NCBI GenBank assembly: GCA_943329075.2
Contig: CALQCM020000021.1
Location: 1-64,000 of the forward strand
DNA: 64,000 bases
Direction of reading: 5' to 3'
Source: Chitinophaga pinensis
Lineage (GTDB): Bacteria > Pseudomonadota > Gammaproteobacteria > Burkholderiales > SG8-41
The notes below the pieces were generated by a model. It did not search any database. It was given only the letters and a program-made list of their open reading frames with translations, and was not told the origin of the DNA. Positions 17,438 to 30,921 of this stretch are shown here, piece by piece. Within the stretch, counting starts at the first letter, position 1. Each line of letters starts with the position of its first letter. The position numbers were made by a program, and so were the translations under genes.

Positions 17438-19198
17438 CTAGTACACGCGGGCTTTGGGCTGGAAACTTTCAACGGTCAACGGTTTGAGCTTGACCGGTTT
17501 GTATTCGAGCCGGTCGCCCTCCTTCCACCAGAAGGTATGTTTCATCCAGTTGACGTCGTCGCGGTTCGGGAAGTCGCTGCGGTCGTGCGATCCACGGCTT
17601 TCCTGACGCGCGGCCGCCGAGATCATACTGGCCACCGCCGTCTCGACGAGATTGTCGAGTTCGAGCGCTTCGATGCGCGCCGTGTTGAACACCTTGCTCT
17701 TGTCCTTGATGAAGGTGTGCTTGACGCGCTCTGCAACCGCCAGCATCTTGCGCACGCCTTCGGCGAGGCTGTCGGGGAAACGGAACACGCCGCAATGCAA
17801 CTGCATGGTGCGGCGCATTTCCGCGCCGACTTCGGCCACGCTTTCGCCTGAGGTCGCGCTATCAAGGCGCGCCAGACGCGCGAGCGGACGATCAGTGGCG
17901 TCTTTCGGCAGCTCTTTTTGTGCCTTTTCGCTGCCGATGTCGCGAATGATCTGCTCCGCCGCCGATTTGCCGAACACCAGCAGATCGAGCAGCGAGTTGG
18001 TGCCGAGACGATTGGCGCCGTGCACCGAGACGCAGGAGCATTCGCCCGCCGCGTAGAGGCCATGCACGACTTTTTCGCCACCGGCGTCCGGCACATAAAC
18101 CTGACCGTGAATATTGGTCGGGATGCCGCCCATTTGATAATGGCAGGTCGGCACCACGGGGATCGGATCCTTGGTGCAATCGACGTTGGCGAATTTCATG
18201 GCAATTTCACGGATGCCGGGCAGACGTTTGTCGATCACTTCGGCGCCGAGGTGATCGAGTTTCAGCAGGATGTATTCGCCGTCCTTGCCGGCACCGCGGC
18301 CTTCCTTGATCTCGGTTGCCATCGCGCGCGACACGACGTCGCGCGAAGCCAGGTCCTTGACGGTCGGCGCATAACGCTCCATGAAACGTTCACCGTTTTT
18401 ATTGAGCAGGAAGCCGCCTTCGCCACGCACGCCTTCGGTGATCAATACGCCGGCGCCAGCCACACCGGTCGGGTGAAACTGCCAGAACTCCATGTCTTCA
18501 AGCGGAATGCCGGCGCGTGCCGCCATGCCCAGACCGTCGCCGGTGTTAATGAAGGCATTGGTGCTGGCCGAATAAATGCGCCCTGCGCCGCCGGTGGCGA
18601 GCAGCGTCGCCTTGGCCTGCAGAATCATCACTTCGCCGGTTTCCATTTCCATGGCAACCACGCCGAGCACGTCGCCGGCAGCATCGCGGATGAGGTCAAG
18701 CGCCATCCATTCGACGAAGAACTGCGTGTGCGCGCGGAGGTTGCGCTGATACAGCGTGTGCAGCATGGCGTGACCGGTGCGATCGGCTGCGGCACAGGAG
18801 CGTTTGACCGGGCCTTCGCCGTAATTGCGCGTCTGGCCGCCGAACGGACGCTGGTAAATTTTCCCGTCAGGCGTGCGGTCGAACGGCATGCCGAAATGTT
18901 CGAGTTCGTAGACCGCTTCATTGGCCTTGCGGCACATGAATTCGATCGCATCCTGGTCGCCCAGATAGTCCGAGCCCTTGACGGTGTCGAACATGTGCCA
19001 GTGCCAGTTGTCCTCGCCGTCGTTACCCAGTGAGGCGGCAACGCCGCCCTGCGCGGCAACCGTATGCGAGCGTGTCGGAAACACCTTCGACAAGACCGCA
19101 ACCTTGAGATTGGCTTCCGCAAGCTGGAGCGCCGCGCGCAGGCCTGAACCGCCCGCGCCCACGACTACTGCATCAAACTGCCGTTTGCTGATCGACAT
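17438..19198 (-). CDS. sdhA: Succinate dehydrogenase flavoprotein subunit
   Basis: The 586-residue catalytic subunit oxidises succinate to fumarate. The dinucleotide-binding GAGGSGLRAALQLAE is at 14-28, and the covalent FAD attachment histidine is H45 in TRSHTVAAQGG. Substrate-binding and catalytic motifs FWQFHPTG and REGARGEGG-type loops follow, here written VRGEGGFLLN. It starts directly after the sdhD stop codon, so translation of the two is likely coupled. Confidence 0.96.
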   Translation of the reverse strand: MSISKRQFDAVVVGAGGSGLRAALQLAEANLKVAVLSKVFPTRSHTVAAQGGVAASLGNDGEDNWHWHMFDTVKGSDYLGDQDAIEFMCRKANEAVYELEHFGMPFDRTPDGKIYQRPFGGQTRNYGEGPVKRSCAAADRTGHAMLHTLYQRNLRAHTQFFVEWMALDLIRDAAGDVLGVVAMEMETGEVMILQAKATLLATGGAGRIYSASTNAFINTGDGLGMAARAGIPLEDMEFWQFHPTGVAGAGVLITEGVRGEGGFLLNKNGERFMERYAPTVKDLASRDVVSRAMATEIKEGRGAGKDGEYILLKLDHLGAEVIDKRLPGIREIAMKFANVDCTKDPIPVVPTCHYQMGGIPTNIHGQVYVPDAGGEKVVHGLYAAGECSCVSVHGANRLGTNSLLDLLVFGKSAAEQIIRDIGSEKAQKELPKDATDRPLARLARLDSATSGESVAEVGAEMRRTMQLHCGVFRFPDSLAEGVRKMLAVAERVKHTFIKDKSKVFNTARIEALELDNLVETAVASMISAAARQESRGSHDRSDFPNRDDVNWMKHTFWWKEGDRLEYKPVKLKPLTVESFQPKARVY

Positions 19199-19555
19199 CT
19201 AGATTCCCCACAAAATTCTGACGGACCACGCGGCATAAACCACCAGCGCGGCGACAAACACCGAGTAGAGCGCAAGCCGCAAACCGGCGTGCTTGATGTA
19301 ATCCATCACGATGTCGCGAACGCCTATCCACGCGTGCAGGTAGAGGCTGAACAGGAACAGCAGCGTGGCGTACTTCATCCACTGCGGCGTGAAGAGCATG
19401 CGCCAGGTCGCGAAATCCAGGGTCGGGCCGCTCAGGACCTGAACAAAAAATACCGCGATGTAAACGATCATGAATACGGCAGTGATGCGCTGGAGCAACC
19501 AGTCGCGCAGGCCGTAATGTGCGCCGACAACGATTCGATTTACCATATCTTCCAC
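19199..19555 (-). CDS. sdhD: Succinate dehydrogenase membrane anchor SdhD
   Basis: The 118-residue anchor has three transmembrane helices. H74 in LYLHAWIGVRD corresponds to the SdhD haem b ligand, and D85-Y86 to the Asp-Tyr pair at the ubiquinone site. The frame overlaps the end of sdhC by 16 bases. Met4 (MVNRIVVG) is an equally possible start. Confidence 0.93.
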   Translation of the reverse strand: MEDMVNRIVVGAHYGLRDWLLQRITAVFMIVYIAVFFVQVLSGPTLDFATWRMLFTPQWMKYATLLFLFSLYLHAWIGVRDIVMDYIKHAGLRLALYSVFVAALVVYAAWSVRILWGI

Positions 19556-19911
19556 CCCATCAGCAGCGTCAGCACAATGCCGCCGGCAAATACCCAGTAG
19601 CTGCTGGCGCGGGCCGGTTCAAGGTCAACACCGATATCCAAATCCAGCGCGAGGTAGCGAATACCAGCGCACAAGTGATGGAAAAAACCCCAGAACAGAC
19701 CGAGCACGATCAGCTTGACCAGCCAGTTCGCGAAAAACACACGCAGATCGTTGAAGGCGCCGAATGAAACCAGGCTTTGCTGTAAACCGTAGAGCAACAC
19801 CGGCAATGCGAAAAACAAAACTGCACCGCTGACGCGATGCATGATCGAGATGATCCCCGGCATCGGCAGTTTTATTTGAAACAGATTGAGATATTTTGGT
19901 CTGGTAGACAT
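19540..19911 (-). CDS. sdhC: Succinate dehydrogenase cytochrome b556 subunit SdhC
   Basis: I start this at the ATG at 19911 (MSTRPKYLNL, 123 residues); the open frame extends further upstream, but that part does not look like SdhC. Three transmembrane helices are present. S22 and R26 in SIMHRVSG match the quinone-site Ser/Arg, and H79 in HHLCAGIR matches the haem b ligand. It is the first gene of the sdh-gltA-suc unit, divergent from mdh across about 400 bases. Confidence 0.93.
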   Translation of the reverse strand: MSTRPKYLNLFQIKLPMPGIISIMHRVSGAVLFFALPVLLYGLQQSLVSFGAFNDLRVFFANWLVKLIVLGLFWGFFHHLCAGIRYLALDLDIGVDLEPARASSYWVFAGGIVLTLLMGWKIW

Positions 19912-20319
19912 GTCGCTTCCGATTGTGATCGTCGTTCCGTGGGCCGCACGACGCCGCTGCGGCAATCTGGCACGCAAACCATGTGGTAAACGCGGGTTGC
20001 CAGCCGATTTTAGCAGTAAATTCGCATCAAATGCTGCGTTGCACGAGAATCGCAAGGATGCCTTGGGCATGACGTACATCAAGCACGGGTAAACCTCTTT
20101 GGTAGAAAATTTTGGCCGGACATTGCGTGCCAGTCGTGCGGCAAGGGACCCGTCCGGCGCTTTGACACTGCCCGACCCGATTCGCTATTATCGGCAGGTT
20201 AGATCAATTGCTTGCGCGCCCGGTTTGGCAATTCCTTTCCGCGCAATGCCCGTCCCAAGCACTGCCGAGTTTGTTCCTATTAACTGTTTGTTTTCTAATT
20301 GTTCCCGGGAGTCCCAGAA
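19912..20319. other. Divergent regulatory region between sdhC and mdh
   Basis: About 400 bases with no convincing gene. In several relatives a GntR-type regulator gene sits between mdh and sdhC; here it is absent. The region must hold promoters for both directions. The mdh promoter is visible near its right end; for sdh I could not find a convincing -35/-10 pair. Confidence 0.6.
20162..20191 (+). promoter_or_regulatory. Sigma70-type promoter of mdh
   Basis: A perfect -35 TTGACA (20162-20167) and a -10 TATTAT (20186-20191) are separated by 18 bases. They lie about 130 bases before the mdh start, leaving room for a leader of about 120 bases. Confidence 0.6.
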
Positions 20320-21309
20320 ATGAAACGTCCTGTTCGCGTAGCCGTCACCGGCGCGGCCGGCCAGATCGGCTACAGCCTGCTGTTCCGCATTGCATCCGGC
20401 GAAATGCTCGGCAAAGACCAACCCGTTATTCTGCAATTGCTGGAGATCCCGGACGAGAAGGCGCAGAAGGCGCTGGGCGGCGTCATGATGGAGTTGGATG
20501 ACTGTGCGTTTCCGTTGCTCGCCGGCATGGTGCCGACCAGCGACCCGATGGTCGCCTTCAAGGACGTCGAATACGCCCTGCTCGTCGGCGCGCGTCCGCG
20601 CGGCCCCGGCATGGAGCGCAAGGATCTGCTCGAAGCCAACGGCAAAATTTTCGGACCGCAAGGCAAAGCGCTCTCCGAAGTCGCCAGCCGCGACGTCAAG
20701 GTGCTGGTGGTCGGCAATCCGGCCAACACCAATTGCCTGATCGCCATGAAAAACGCGCCCAAGCTCAAACCAACGCAGTTCACCGCCATGATGCGCCTTG
20801 ATCACAACCGCGCACAGACGCAGATTGCACAGAAACTCGGCAAACCGGTTGCCAGCATCAAGAAGCTGACGGTGTGGGGCAATCACTCGGCGACCCAGTA
20901 TCCGGATATTTTCCAGGTCGAAGCCGACGGCAAAAAAGTCTGGGCGTCAATCAACGACCAGGAGTGGCTGGAAAAAACCTTTATTCCCGTCGTGCAGAAA
21001 CGCGGTGCTGCCATCATCGACGCGCGCGGCCTTTCGTCGGCTGCCAGCGCCGCCAATGCCGCCATCGAACACATGCGCACCTGGACCTTCGGTACCGCCG
21101 AGGGCGACTGGGTCACGATGGGTGTGCCGGCCGACGGCAGCTATGGCATTCCCGAAGGCACGATGTTCGGTTACCCCTGCACCTGCAAAGACGGCAAATA
21201 CACCGTCGTGCAAGGCATCGAACTGAGCGAGTTCAGCAAAGGCCGCATCCAGGCCACGCTGAAAGAACTTCAGGAAGAGCGCGACAGCATCAAGCATCTG
21301 CTGGGCTGA
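20320..21309 (+). CDS. mdh: Malate dehydrogenase
   Basis: This 329-residue NAD-dependent enzyme interconverts malate and oxaloacetate and belongs to the lactate/malate dehydrogenase group 2. The Rossmann loop [16 protein letters not shown] is at the N-terminus. NPANTNC, the substrate-binding MMRLDHNRA and the catalytic histidine in [11 protein letters not shown] follow. I chose the ATG at 20320 rather than a TTG 21 bases upstream, because it starts the fold directly and has CGGGAG in range. It diverges from the sdh operon and has its own terminator. Confidence 0.96.
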   Translation: MKRPVRVAVTGAAGQIGYSLLFRIASGEMLGKDQPVILQLLEIPDEKAQKALGGVMMELDDCAFPLLAGMVPTSDPMVAFKDVEYALLVGARPRGPGMERKDLLEANGKIFGPQGKALSEVASRDVKVLVVGNPANTNCLIAMKNAPKLKPTQFTAMMRLDHNRAQTQIAQKLGKPVASIKKLTVWGNHSATQYPDIFQVEADGKKVWASINDQEWLEKTFIPVVQKRGAAIIDARGLSSAASAANAAIEHMRTWTFGTAEGDWVTMGVPADGSYGIPEGTMFGYPCTCKDGKYTVVQGIELSEFSKGRIQATLKELQEERDSIKHLLG

Positions 21310-21330
21310 AATCACACGGTGACGAATCGG

Positions 21331-21365
21331 GGCGGATGACCGGCGACGGCTCCGCCTCTTTTTTT
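21331..21365 (+). terminator. Rho-independent terminator of mdh
   Basis: A nested hairpin (GGCGGA at 21331-21336 pairing with TCCGCC at 21351-21356, with an inner CCG-GCGA-CGG) is followed by TCTTTTTTTG. It lies 21 bases after the mdh stop and 38 bases before prpC, separating the two transcripts. Confidence 0.7.
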
Positions 21366-21403
21366 GTTTAACGGACTGCAGCACACACGGCGAGGAAACC
21401 ATC

Positions 21404-22561
21404 ATGAGCGCAAACGAAACCGTACCGTCGTTCAAACCCAAGAAATCGGTCGCCCTGTCCGGCGTGCCGGCCGGCAACACCGCGCTGTGCAGCGTCGGCC
21501 GCACCGGCAACGATCTGAACTATCGCGGCTACGACATTCTTGAAATCGCCGATCGCTGTGAATTTGAGGAGATCGCCCATCTTCTTGTGCATGGCAAACT
21601 GCCCAACGCCGCGCAACTTGCCAATTACAAACTCAAGCTCAAGTCGCTGCGCGGCCTGCCACAGGCCGTCAAGGGCGCGCTCGAATGCGTGCCCGCAGCC
21701 GCTCACCCGATGGACGTCATGCGCACCGGCTGTTCGGTGCTCGGCACCGCGCTGCCGGAGAAAGACGATCACAACCAACCCGGCGCACGCGACATCGCCG
21801 ACCGTCTGATGGCCTCGTTTGGTTCGATGCTGCTCTACTGGTATCACTACAGCCAAAACGGGCGCCGCATCGACGTTGAAACCGACGACGATTCGATCGG
21901 CGGGCATTTTCTGCACTTGCTGCACGGTAAAACACCGCCTGATTCCTGGGTGCGCGCCATGCATACCTCGCTCAATCTCTACGCCGAGCATGAATTCAAC
22001 GCGTCAACCTTCGCCTGCCGCGTTGTCACCGGCACCGGTTCGGACATTTATTCCGCGATTACCGGCGGCATCGGCGCACTGCGCGGCCCGAAGCACGGCG
22101 GCGCCAATGAAGTCGCCTTCGAAGTCATGAACCGCTACAACGGTCCCGACGAGGCTGAACGCGATATCGTCGCGCGCATTGCCAATAAGGAAACCGTGAT
22201 CGGCTTCGGTCATCCGGTGTATACGATCGCCGACCCGCGCAACAAGGTCATCAAGGAAGTGGCGCGCAGCCTGTCGCGGGCATCGAACGACATGGCGATG
22301 TTCGAAATCGCCGACCGCATCGAGGCGGTGATGATGCGCGAAAAGAAGATGTTTGCGAACCTCGACTGGTTCTCGGCGGTGTCGTATTTCAAGATGGGTG
22401 TGCCGACGGCGATGTTTACGCCGTTGTTCGTCATCTCGCGCACCAGCGGCTGGTCGGCGCACGTGGTTGAACAACGCATCGACGGCAAGATCATCCGCCC
22501 GACGGCCAATTACACCGGGCCTGAGGGGCGCGCCTTTATGCCGATCGAGCAGCGCAAGTAG
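21404..22561 (+). CDS. prpC: 2-methylcitrate synthase
   Basis: The 385-residue product condenses propionyl-CoA with oxaloacetate, the first committed step of the methylcitrate cycle. It is a short citrate-synthase-fold protein without the N-terminal extension of GltA. Catalytic residues lie in [25 protein letters not shown] and [11 protein letters not shown], and GPKHGGANE is present. The SALSGVxAGNT-type N-terminus (here [14 protein letters not shown]) is typical of PrpC. It is followed by a small membrane protein gene and then prpD. Confidence 0.94.
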   Translation: MSANETVPSFKPKKSVALSGVPAGNTALCSVGRTGNDLNYRGYDILEIADRCEFEEIAHLLVHGKLPNAAQLANYKLKLKSLRGLPQAVKGALECVPAAAHPMDVMRTGCSVLGTALPEKDDHNQPGARDIADRLMASFGSMLLYWYHYSQNGRRIDVETDDDSIGGHFLHLLHGKTPPDSWVRAMHTSLNLYAEHEFNASTFACRVVTGTGSDIYSAITGGIGALRGPKHGGANEVAFEVMNRYNGPDEAERDIVARIANKETVIGFGHPVYTIADPRNKVIKEVARSLSRASNDMAMFEIADRIEAVMMREKKMFANLDWFSAVSYFKMGVPTAMFTPLFVISRTSGWSAHVVEQRIDGKIIRPTANYTGPEGRAFMPIEQRK

Positions 22562-22607
22562 TCGCCACAACCTTCAACGTCTTCGACTGCACATCACGGG
22601 AGCACGC

Positions 22608-22958
22608 ATGGGCTTTGCTATCATCAAGACCCTGATTTCCGCAGCCATCATCGCAATGGTTTCGGAAATCGCCAAGCGCAGCCCCGCATTCGCCGCGCTG
22701 ATCGCCTCGCTGCCGCTGATATCGGTGCTCGGCATGTTGTGGATTTACCAGGAGACCAGCGACGTGCAGCGCATCGCGTCGCACGCCGAGGCGACGTTCT
22801 GGCTGGTGCTGCCCTCACTGCCGATGTTTCTTCTGCTGCCGGCGATGCTCAGGCAGGGGTTTGGTTTTTATCTCGCACTCGCACTGAATGTGGCGCTGAC
22901 CGCCCTGCTTTATATCGGCATGGTAAAAATCGGCGGCGCCTTCGGCATGAAGTTTTAA
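22608..22958 (+). CDS. DUF3147-family small membrane protein
   Basis: This 116-residue protein has four hydrophobic segments (about 5-20, 28-46, 63-82, 87-108) and very few charged residues. The pattern [21 protein letters not shown] is typical of the DUF3147 family of inner-membrane proteins, whose function is unknown. It starts 46 bases after prpC and ends 28 bases before prpD, so it is probably co-transcribed with the methylcitrate genes. The ATG at 22608 has GGGAG upstream. Confidence 0.8.
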   Translation: MGFAIIKTLISAAIIAMVSEIAKRSPAFAALIASLPLISVLGMLWIYQETSDVQRIASHAEATFWLVLPSLPMFLLLPAMLRQGFGFYLALALNVALTALLYIGMVKIGGAFGMKF

Positions 22959-22986
22959 TCAACGCTCAAACGACCCACGGGAAATC

Positions 22987-24429
22987 ATGTCCTCAGCCAT
23001 TTCGAACAACCGCCCCAAGCCCGATCAAGTCATCACCGACATCGCCGACTACGCGCTCAAATATACGGTGAAGAGCGCCGAGGCCTACACCACGGCACGC
23101 CTGTGCCTGATGGACACGCTGGGCTGCGGCTTCGAGGCCCTGTCCTACCCGGCCTGCACGAAATTGATGGGGCCCATCGTGCCGGGCACGGTGGTGCCGA
23201 ATGGCGCCAAAGTTCCGGGCACCTCGTTTGTGCTGGATCCGGTGGCTGCGGCCTTCAACATCGGCTGCATGATCCGCTGGCTCGATTTCAACGATACCTG
23301 GCTCGCCGCGGAATGGGGCCATCCTTCCGACAATCTGGGTGGCATCCTCGCCACCGCCGACTGGATTTCGCGCAACAACATCGCAGCCGGCAAAAAACCG
23401 CTGCTGATGCGCGAGGTGTTGACCGGCATGATCAAGGCGCACGAGATCCAGGGCATCATCGCGCTGGAAAACAGTTTCAACCGCGTCGGCCTCGACCACG
23501 TGTTGCTGGTCAAGGTCGCCAGTACGGCGGTGGTCACCGCGATGCTCGGCGGCAGCCGCGACGAAGTCGTCAACGCCGTGTCGAACGCGTGGATCGACGG
23601 GCAGTCGTTGCGCACCTATCGCCATGCGCCCAACACGGGTTCTCGCAAATCATGGGCGGCCGGCGACGCCACCAGCCGCGCCGTGCGCCTCGCGCTGATG
23701 GCCTTGAAGGGCGAAATGGGCTACCCCTCAGCGCTGACGGCCAAAACCTGGGGTTTCTACGACGTATTGTTCAAGGGCAAGCCGTTCAAGTTCGGCCGCA
23801 AATACGGCGCCTATGTCATGGAAAATGTGTTGTTCAAGATCTCCTTCCCTGCTGAATTCCATGCGCAAACCGCGGTAGAATGTGCAGTTCTTTTGCACGA
23901 TCGGGTCCGGGACCGCATCGACCAGATCAAGAAAATCGTCATCACCACACATGAATCCGCCATTCGCATCATCGACAAGCAAGGGCCGTTCGCCAACCCC
24001 GCCGACCGCGACCATTGCATTCAGTACATGACTGCCATCGGCCTGCTCAAAGGTAATCTCACCGCGGCTGACTACGAAGACAGTGTCGCCGGAGACCCGC
24101 GCGTCGACGCACTGCGCAACAAAATGGTCTGCGTCGAGAACAAACAATGGAGCGCGGATTATCTCGATCCGGCCAAGCGTTCGATCGCCAACGCCGTGCA
24201 AGTGTTTTTCAAGGACGGCAGCAAGACGCCGAACGTCGCCGTCGAATATCCGATCGGCCATCGTCGTCGCCGCAAAGACGGCGTGCCGCTGCTCGAAGTC
24301 AAATTCAAAACCAACCTGGCGCGCCGCTTTGCGACAAAACAGCAGCACGCCATTCTCGATCTGTGCAAAGACCAGCGCCGGCTGGAGAACACGCCGGTCA
24401 ACGAATTTGTCGATCTGTTTGTGATCTGA
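22987..24429 (+). CDS. prpD: 2-methylcitrate dehydratase
   Basis: The product (480 residues) dehydrates 2-methylcitrate to 2-methyl-cis-aconitate without an iron-sulfur cluster. It belongs to the MmgE/PrpD family: [10 protein letters not shown] near the N-terminus, [29 protein letters not shown] and the [18 protein letters not shown] segment are characteristic. Length matches PrpD. The hydration back to 2-methylisocitrate would need an aconitase; two are encoded just downstream. The cleavage enzyme PrpB is not in the window. Confidence 0.95.
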   Translation: MSSAISNNRPKPDQVITDIADYALKYTVKSAEAYTTARLCLMDTLGCGFEALSYPACTKLMGPIVPGTVVPNGAKVPGTSFVLDPVAAAFNIGCMIRWLDFNDTWLAAEWGHPSDNLGGILATADWISRNNIAAGKKPLLMREVLTGMIKAHEIQGIIALENSFNRVGLDHVLLVKVASTAVVTAMLGGSRDEVVNAVSNAWIDGQSLRTYRHAPNTGSRKSWAAGDATSRAVRLALMALKGEMGYPSALTAKTWGFYDVLFKGKPFKFGRKYGAYVMENVLFKISFPAEFHAQTAVECAVLLHDRVRDRIDQIKKIVITTHESAIRIIDKQGPFANPADRDHCIQYMTAIGLLKGNLTAADYEDSVAGDPRVDALRNKMVCVENKQWSADYLDPAKRSIANAVQVFFKDGSKTPNVAVEYPIGHRRRRKDGVPLLEVKFKTNLARRFATKQQHAILDLCKDQRRLENTPVNEFVDLFVI

Positions 24430-24446
24430 TTATTTCCGGTATCCCG

Positions 24447-24857
24447 ATGAGCCCACGCCTGACCTTCCTTGCCATTGCCCTGTTGTATGCGGGCAGCGCG
24501 GCGGCGCTCAATCCGGGACTCTATGAATACAGCATGAAAATGAACATGCCGGGCGCGCCGGCCAAAATCCCGCCGACCACCCTTCAGCGTTGCCTCACCG
24601 CCAAGGATGTCGAGGGCATCAAGGCGGTTGAAATGCCGCACATGCCCAACAGCGACTGCAAGGTGCTCAACCAGAACATCAACGGCGCACAGTTTTCATA
24701 CCGTGTTTCCTGCACCAAACCGCAGAAGCTCGAAGGTGATGTCAAAGGCACGGTCAGCGCGACCAGCCTGAACATGGACATGACCATGCAGATTCCCGAC
24801 GCACCGGGGCCGATGACGCAGAACATCAGCGCCAGACGTCTGGGCGACTGTAAATAA
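24447..24857 (+). CDS. DUF3617-family exported protein
   Basis: This 136-residue protein has an N-terminal signal peptide (about 1-20) and the start of mature sequence LNPGLYEYSMKMNMPG. The pattern of NPGLYE, a CLTAKD segment and cysteines at C49, C71, C89 and C135 fits the DUF3617 group of small periplasmic proteins, whose role is unknown. It follows prpD by 17 bases and precedes the first aconitase by 33 bases, so it sits inside the central-metabolism run, with no obvious link to it. Confidence 0.75.
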   Translation: MSPRLTFLAIALLYAGSAAALNPGLYEYSMKMNMPGAPAKIPPTTLQRCLTAKDVEGIKAVEMPHMPNSDCKVLNQNINGAQFSYRVSCTKPQKLEGDVKGTVSATSLNMDMTMQIPDAPGPMTQNISARRLGDCK

Positions 24858-24890
24858 ACCTCTTTCCTTACGTTTTCATCAGGAGCGCTT

Positions 24891-27590
24891 ATGCCGCACA
24901 ATCTTTTTAACTCGCTTAGCGAATTCAAACCCGCCGCCGGCAAAAACGGCAAATATTATTCGCTGGCAGCACTCGAAAAAGCCGGCCTCGGCAAAATATC
25001 GCGCCTGCCCGTCAGCATCCGTATCGTGCTCGAATCGCTGGTGCGTTTCTGTGACGGCAAACGCGTGACCGAAGAACACGTGCGCAACCTTGCGGCGTGG
25101 CAACCGAATGGCAAGCGTACCGCCGAGATCCCCTTTATCGTCGTGCGCATCGTGCTGCAGGACCTGATCGGATTCGGCGCCTTGAACGACCTCTCCGCAA
25201 TGCGCGCCGCCGCTGAACGCCAGGGCCTGGCGGCCAGCAAGATCGAACCGCTGGTGCCGGTTGACGTTGTCGTTGACCACTCGGTGGAAATCGACGTTTA
25301 CAACACGCCGGACGCCGTGCAACGCAATCAGGAAATCGAATTCAAGCGCAATGCCGAGCGTTACCGCTTCGTTAAATGGGCACAGGGCGCGTTCGAGACC
25401 GTCCGCGTGGTGCCGCCCGGCAACGGCATCATCCACCAGATCAACATGGAATACCTATCGCGCGGCGTCTGGGAAAAAGACGGCGTCTGGTTCCCCGACA
25501 CCGTGTTCGGCACCGACTCGCATACGACAATGGTGAACGGCATCGGCATCGTCGCCTGGGGTGTGGGCGGCATTGAAGCGGAAGCCGGCATGCTCGGCCA
25601 GCCCAATGCCTTCCTCACGCCGGATGTGGTCGGTTGCCATCTGACCGGCAAGCTGCGCGAAGGCGTCACCGCCACCGACCTGGCACTCACCGTCACCGAA
25701 CTTATGCGCAAAACCAAAGTTGTCGGCAAGTTCGTCGAGTTCTACGGCGAAGGTGCTGCGGCGCTGACCGCCGCGGACCGCTGCACGGTCGCCAACATGG
25801 CGCCGGAATACGGCGCGACGATGGGCTACTTTCCGGTCGACGCGAAGACCGTCGATTACTTCCGCACCACCGGCCGCGAGCCGGAACAGGTCGAAGCCAT
25901 CGAAGCGTATTACAAGGTGCAAGGTCTGTTCGGCATGCCGAAGCCGGGTGACATCGATTACTCGCAGAACGTCGAACTCGATCTCGCCAGCATCGTGCCC
26001 AGCCTGTCGGGGCCGAAACGCCCGCAGGACCGCGTCAACCTGCCGGAACTCGGTCGCGGTTTCGACGCGTTGTTTTCAGCGCCGGCCGACAAAAACGGCT
26101 ATGCGCGCGCCGCCGCCGACCTCAACCGCCGCGAGCCCAGCGGCCATGCGGAATTCGATGTTGGTCACGGCGACGTGCTGATCTCGTCGATCACCTCGTG
26201 CACGAACACCTCCAACCCGGCATTGCTGATTGCCGCAGGGCTGCTGGCGAAACGCGCGGTCGAACGCGGCCTCACGGTGAACAAACGCGTCAAGACCTCG
26301 CTCGCACCGGGCTCCAAAGTTGTGACTGATTACCTGCGCGACGCGGGCCTGCTGACGTATCTCGAAAAACTCGGTTACGGCGTCGTCGCCTACGGCTGCA
26401 CGACCTGCATGGGTGCGGCCGGCCCGCTCGACGCGAAAATCGAGGAAACCGTGGTATCGAAAGACCTCGTCACCTGCGCCGTGCTCTCGGGCAACCGCAA
26501 TTTCGAGGCGCGCGTGCATGCCAACTTGCGCGCGAATTACCTCGCCAGCCCGGCGCTCGTCGTCGCCTACGGCATCGCCGGCACCGTGCGCACCGACCTG
26601 ACCAAGGACCCGCTCGGCATTGGCAGCGACGGCAAGCCTGTTTATCTGAAGGATGTGTGGCCGACCGACGCTGAAGTCTCTGCATTGTTGAAGTTCGCGG
26701 CAAACGCCGATCACTTCCGCAAAGAATATGGCGACCTCTCGGGCAACAAGAAACTCTGGGAAGCCATTCCCACGATCAAGGGCGCCGTTTATCAATGGGA
26801 TGCGGAATCGACCTTCATCAAGGAGCCGCCGTTCTTTCAGGGCGTGACACGCCAGCTCGACACGATCACCGACGTCAAGGGCGCGCGCGCGCTGGCGATC
26901 CTCGGCGACTCGATCACCACCGACCACATCAGCCCGTCAACCAAGATCAAACCCGGCACGCCGGCCGGCAAGTGGCTCGAGCCCTACGGCACGCCGCCGG
27001 CCGAGTGGGGCCACTTCGGCGTGCGCCGTTGTAACCACGAACTGATGGTGCGCGGCACCTTCGCCAACGTGCGCCTGCGCAATGCAGTCGCCCCGGGCAG
27101 CGAGGGCCCGATCACCAAACACATGCCCGACGGCGCACAGATGACCATCTTCGAGGCTTCCGAGCTTTATCAGAAGGCCGGAGTTCCGTGCGTTATCTTC
27201 GGCGGCGACGATTACGGCATGGGCTCATCCCGCGACTGGGCGGCCAAGGGCGTCCAACTGCTGGGCGTCAAGGCTGTCATCGTGAAGAGCTTTGAACGTA
27301 TTCACCGCGCCAATCTGGTCGGCATGGGCGTGCTGCCGCTGCAGTTCAAGTCCGGCGACAGCGCGCAGTCGCTGAAAATCGACGGCACCGAAACGTTTGC
27401 CATCGAGGGCATCAACGGTGGCAACGTGAAGCCTTTGCAGGACGTCACCCTGGTCATTACCCGCGCCGACGGCAGCACGCAGAATGTGCCGCTCACGCTG
27501 CGCATCGACACCGGCATCGAGGTGGATTACTACAAGCATGGCGGCATTCTGCCCTTCGTGCTGCGCCAGATCCTCGCCGAAGCGGCCTGA
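24891..27590 (+). CDS. acnA: Aconitate hydratase A, first tandem copy
   Basis: This 899-residue iron-sulfur hydro-lyase isomerises citrate to isocitrate. It belongs to the AcnA/IRP1 type: the cluster cysteines are in [11 protein letters not shown] (near 440) and AYGCTTCMG (near 505), the substrate-binding [11 protein letters not shown] is intact, and the swivelling domain 4 follows ([35 protein letters not shown]). A second gene of the same type follows 59 bases on. The two share the same N-terminal MPHNLFNSL and are roughly two-thirds identical by eye. This copy lies nearer to prpC/prpD, so a role in hydrating methylaconitate is possible but unproven. Confidence 0.93.
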   Translation: MPHNLFNSLSEFKPAAGKNGKYYSLAALEKAGLGKISRLPVSIRIVLESLVRFCDGKRVTEEHVRNLAAWQPNGKRTAEIPFIVVRIVLQDLIGFGALNDLSAMRAAAERQGLAASKIEPLVPVDVVVDHSVEIDVYNTPDAVQRNQEIEFKRNAERYRFVKWAQGAFETVRVVPPGNGIIHQINMEYLSRGVWEKDGVWFPDTVFGTDSHTTMVNGIGIVAWGVGGIEAEAGMLGQPNAFLTPDVVGCHLTGKLREGVTATDLALTVTELMRKTKVVGKFVEFYGEGAAALTAADRCTVANMAPEYGATMGYFPVDAKTVDYFRTTGREPEQVEAIEAYYKVQGLFGMPKPGDIDYSQNVELDLASIVPSLSGPKRPQDRVNLPELGRGFDALFSAPADKNGYARAAADLNRREPSGHAEFDVGHGDVLISSITSCTNTSNPALLIAAGLLAKRAVERGLTVNKRVKTSLAPGSKVVTDYLRDAGLLTYLEKLGYGVVAYGCTTCMGAAGPLDAKIEETVVSKDLVTCAVLSGNRNFEARVHANLRANYLASPALVVAYGIAGTVRTDLTKDPLGIGSDGKPVYLKDVWPTDAEVSALLKFAANADHFRKEYGDLSGNKKLWEAIPTIKGAVYQWDAESTFIKEPPFFQGVTRQLDTITDVKGARALAILGDSITTDHISPSTKIKPGTPAGKWLEPYGTPPAEWGHFGVRRCNHELMVRGTFANVRLRNAVAPGSEGPITKHMPDGAQMTIFEASELYQKAGVPCVIFGGDDYGMGSSRDWAAKGVQLLGVKAVIVKSFERIHRANLVGMGVLPLQFKSGDSAQSLKIDGTETFAIEGINGGNVKPLQDVTLVITRADGSTQNVPLTLRIDTGIEVDYYKHGGILPFVLRQILAEAA

Positions 27591-27649
27591 TCCGGCATAA
27601 TTCGCCACCATCACTGTACCAACACTGTAAATACAAACGGAGAACCGCA

Positions 27650-30343
<2,694 letters not shown>

Positions 30344-30369
30344 TTCGCTGCCGGTTTCATCGGGCATAA

Positions 30370-30403
30370 AAAAACGGACTGTGCAATTGCACAGTCCGTT
30401 TTT
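30370..30403. terminator. Perfectly palindromic bidirectional terminator after the aconitases
   Basis: Two 17-base arms (AAAAACGGACTGTGCAA and its exact complement) meet without a separate loop, flanked by an A-run on the left and a T-run on the right, so it can end transcription from both sides. It lies 26 bases after the second aconitase stop. Confidence 0.85.
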
Positions 30404-30921
30404 CATTCTGGCGGCGCTGCCTTTAAGTCGCATTGCGCAGCAATGGATATCCAGTCCTCCACCTGTGCACGGCCATGCAAATCGCTCTATCGCGCTTGGC
30501 TTTCTATTCGCATAGAGTTCCGCAATCCGATCTAAACGCAATGGTCTGCTTCCGCCCATGAGCGGCCATCGGCGGTTACCTTTGAATTCGGCGACTATTT
30601 GATTGATCGCCAATCTTTACACAAAATTCAGGACATGCTTGAAACGGGTTAAGGCGCAGGGGGGCGCAGTTGACCCGGAGACGGGCGTAAGCGTAGCAAA
30701 CGACAACGCGGTCAAAGAACCCAAAGCCCTCGGCTTGGAATTCACTGAAGAAGCCTTAAAAGTAACAACATTGTTGTCATTACGCAAAAGTGGTGCAAAT
30801 AATATATCCGGCGCCCGCGGCGCTGTTATACCCTCAGTCAGGCAATCCACCGCACTCTAAATTTTGTGGCGTCCGGACTCCGGACGCAAGCGAGCCAAGA
30901 TCACCTGCAGGGATCGTAATC
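30404..30921. other. Gap with no convincing gene
   Basis: About 520 bases. A short plus-strand frame (TTG at 30603 to 30860) has no recognisable product or ribosome binding site. Base composition shifts to more A and T towards the right, and the response-regulator gene begins at the end. I see no repeat, hairpin or RNA gene that I could name. Confidence 0.4.

Noticed and set aside
20299..20319. Upstream TTG start for mdh
   Set aside because: It adds seven residues not expected in malate dehydrogenase, and the ATG at 20320 begins the fold directly.
30603..30860. Small 85-codon plus-strand frame before the response regulator
   Set aside because: TTG start, no ribosome binding site, no recognisable sequence, overlaps the leader of the next gene.
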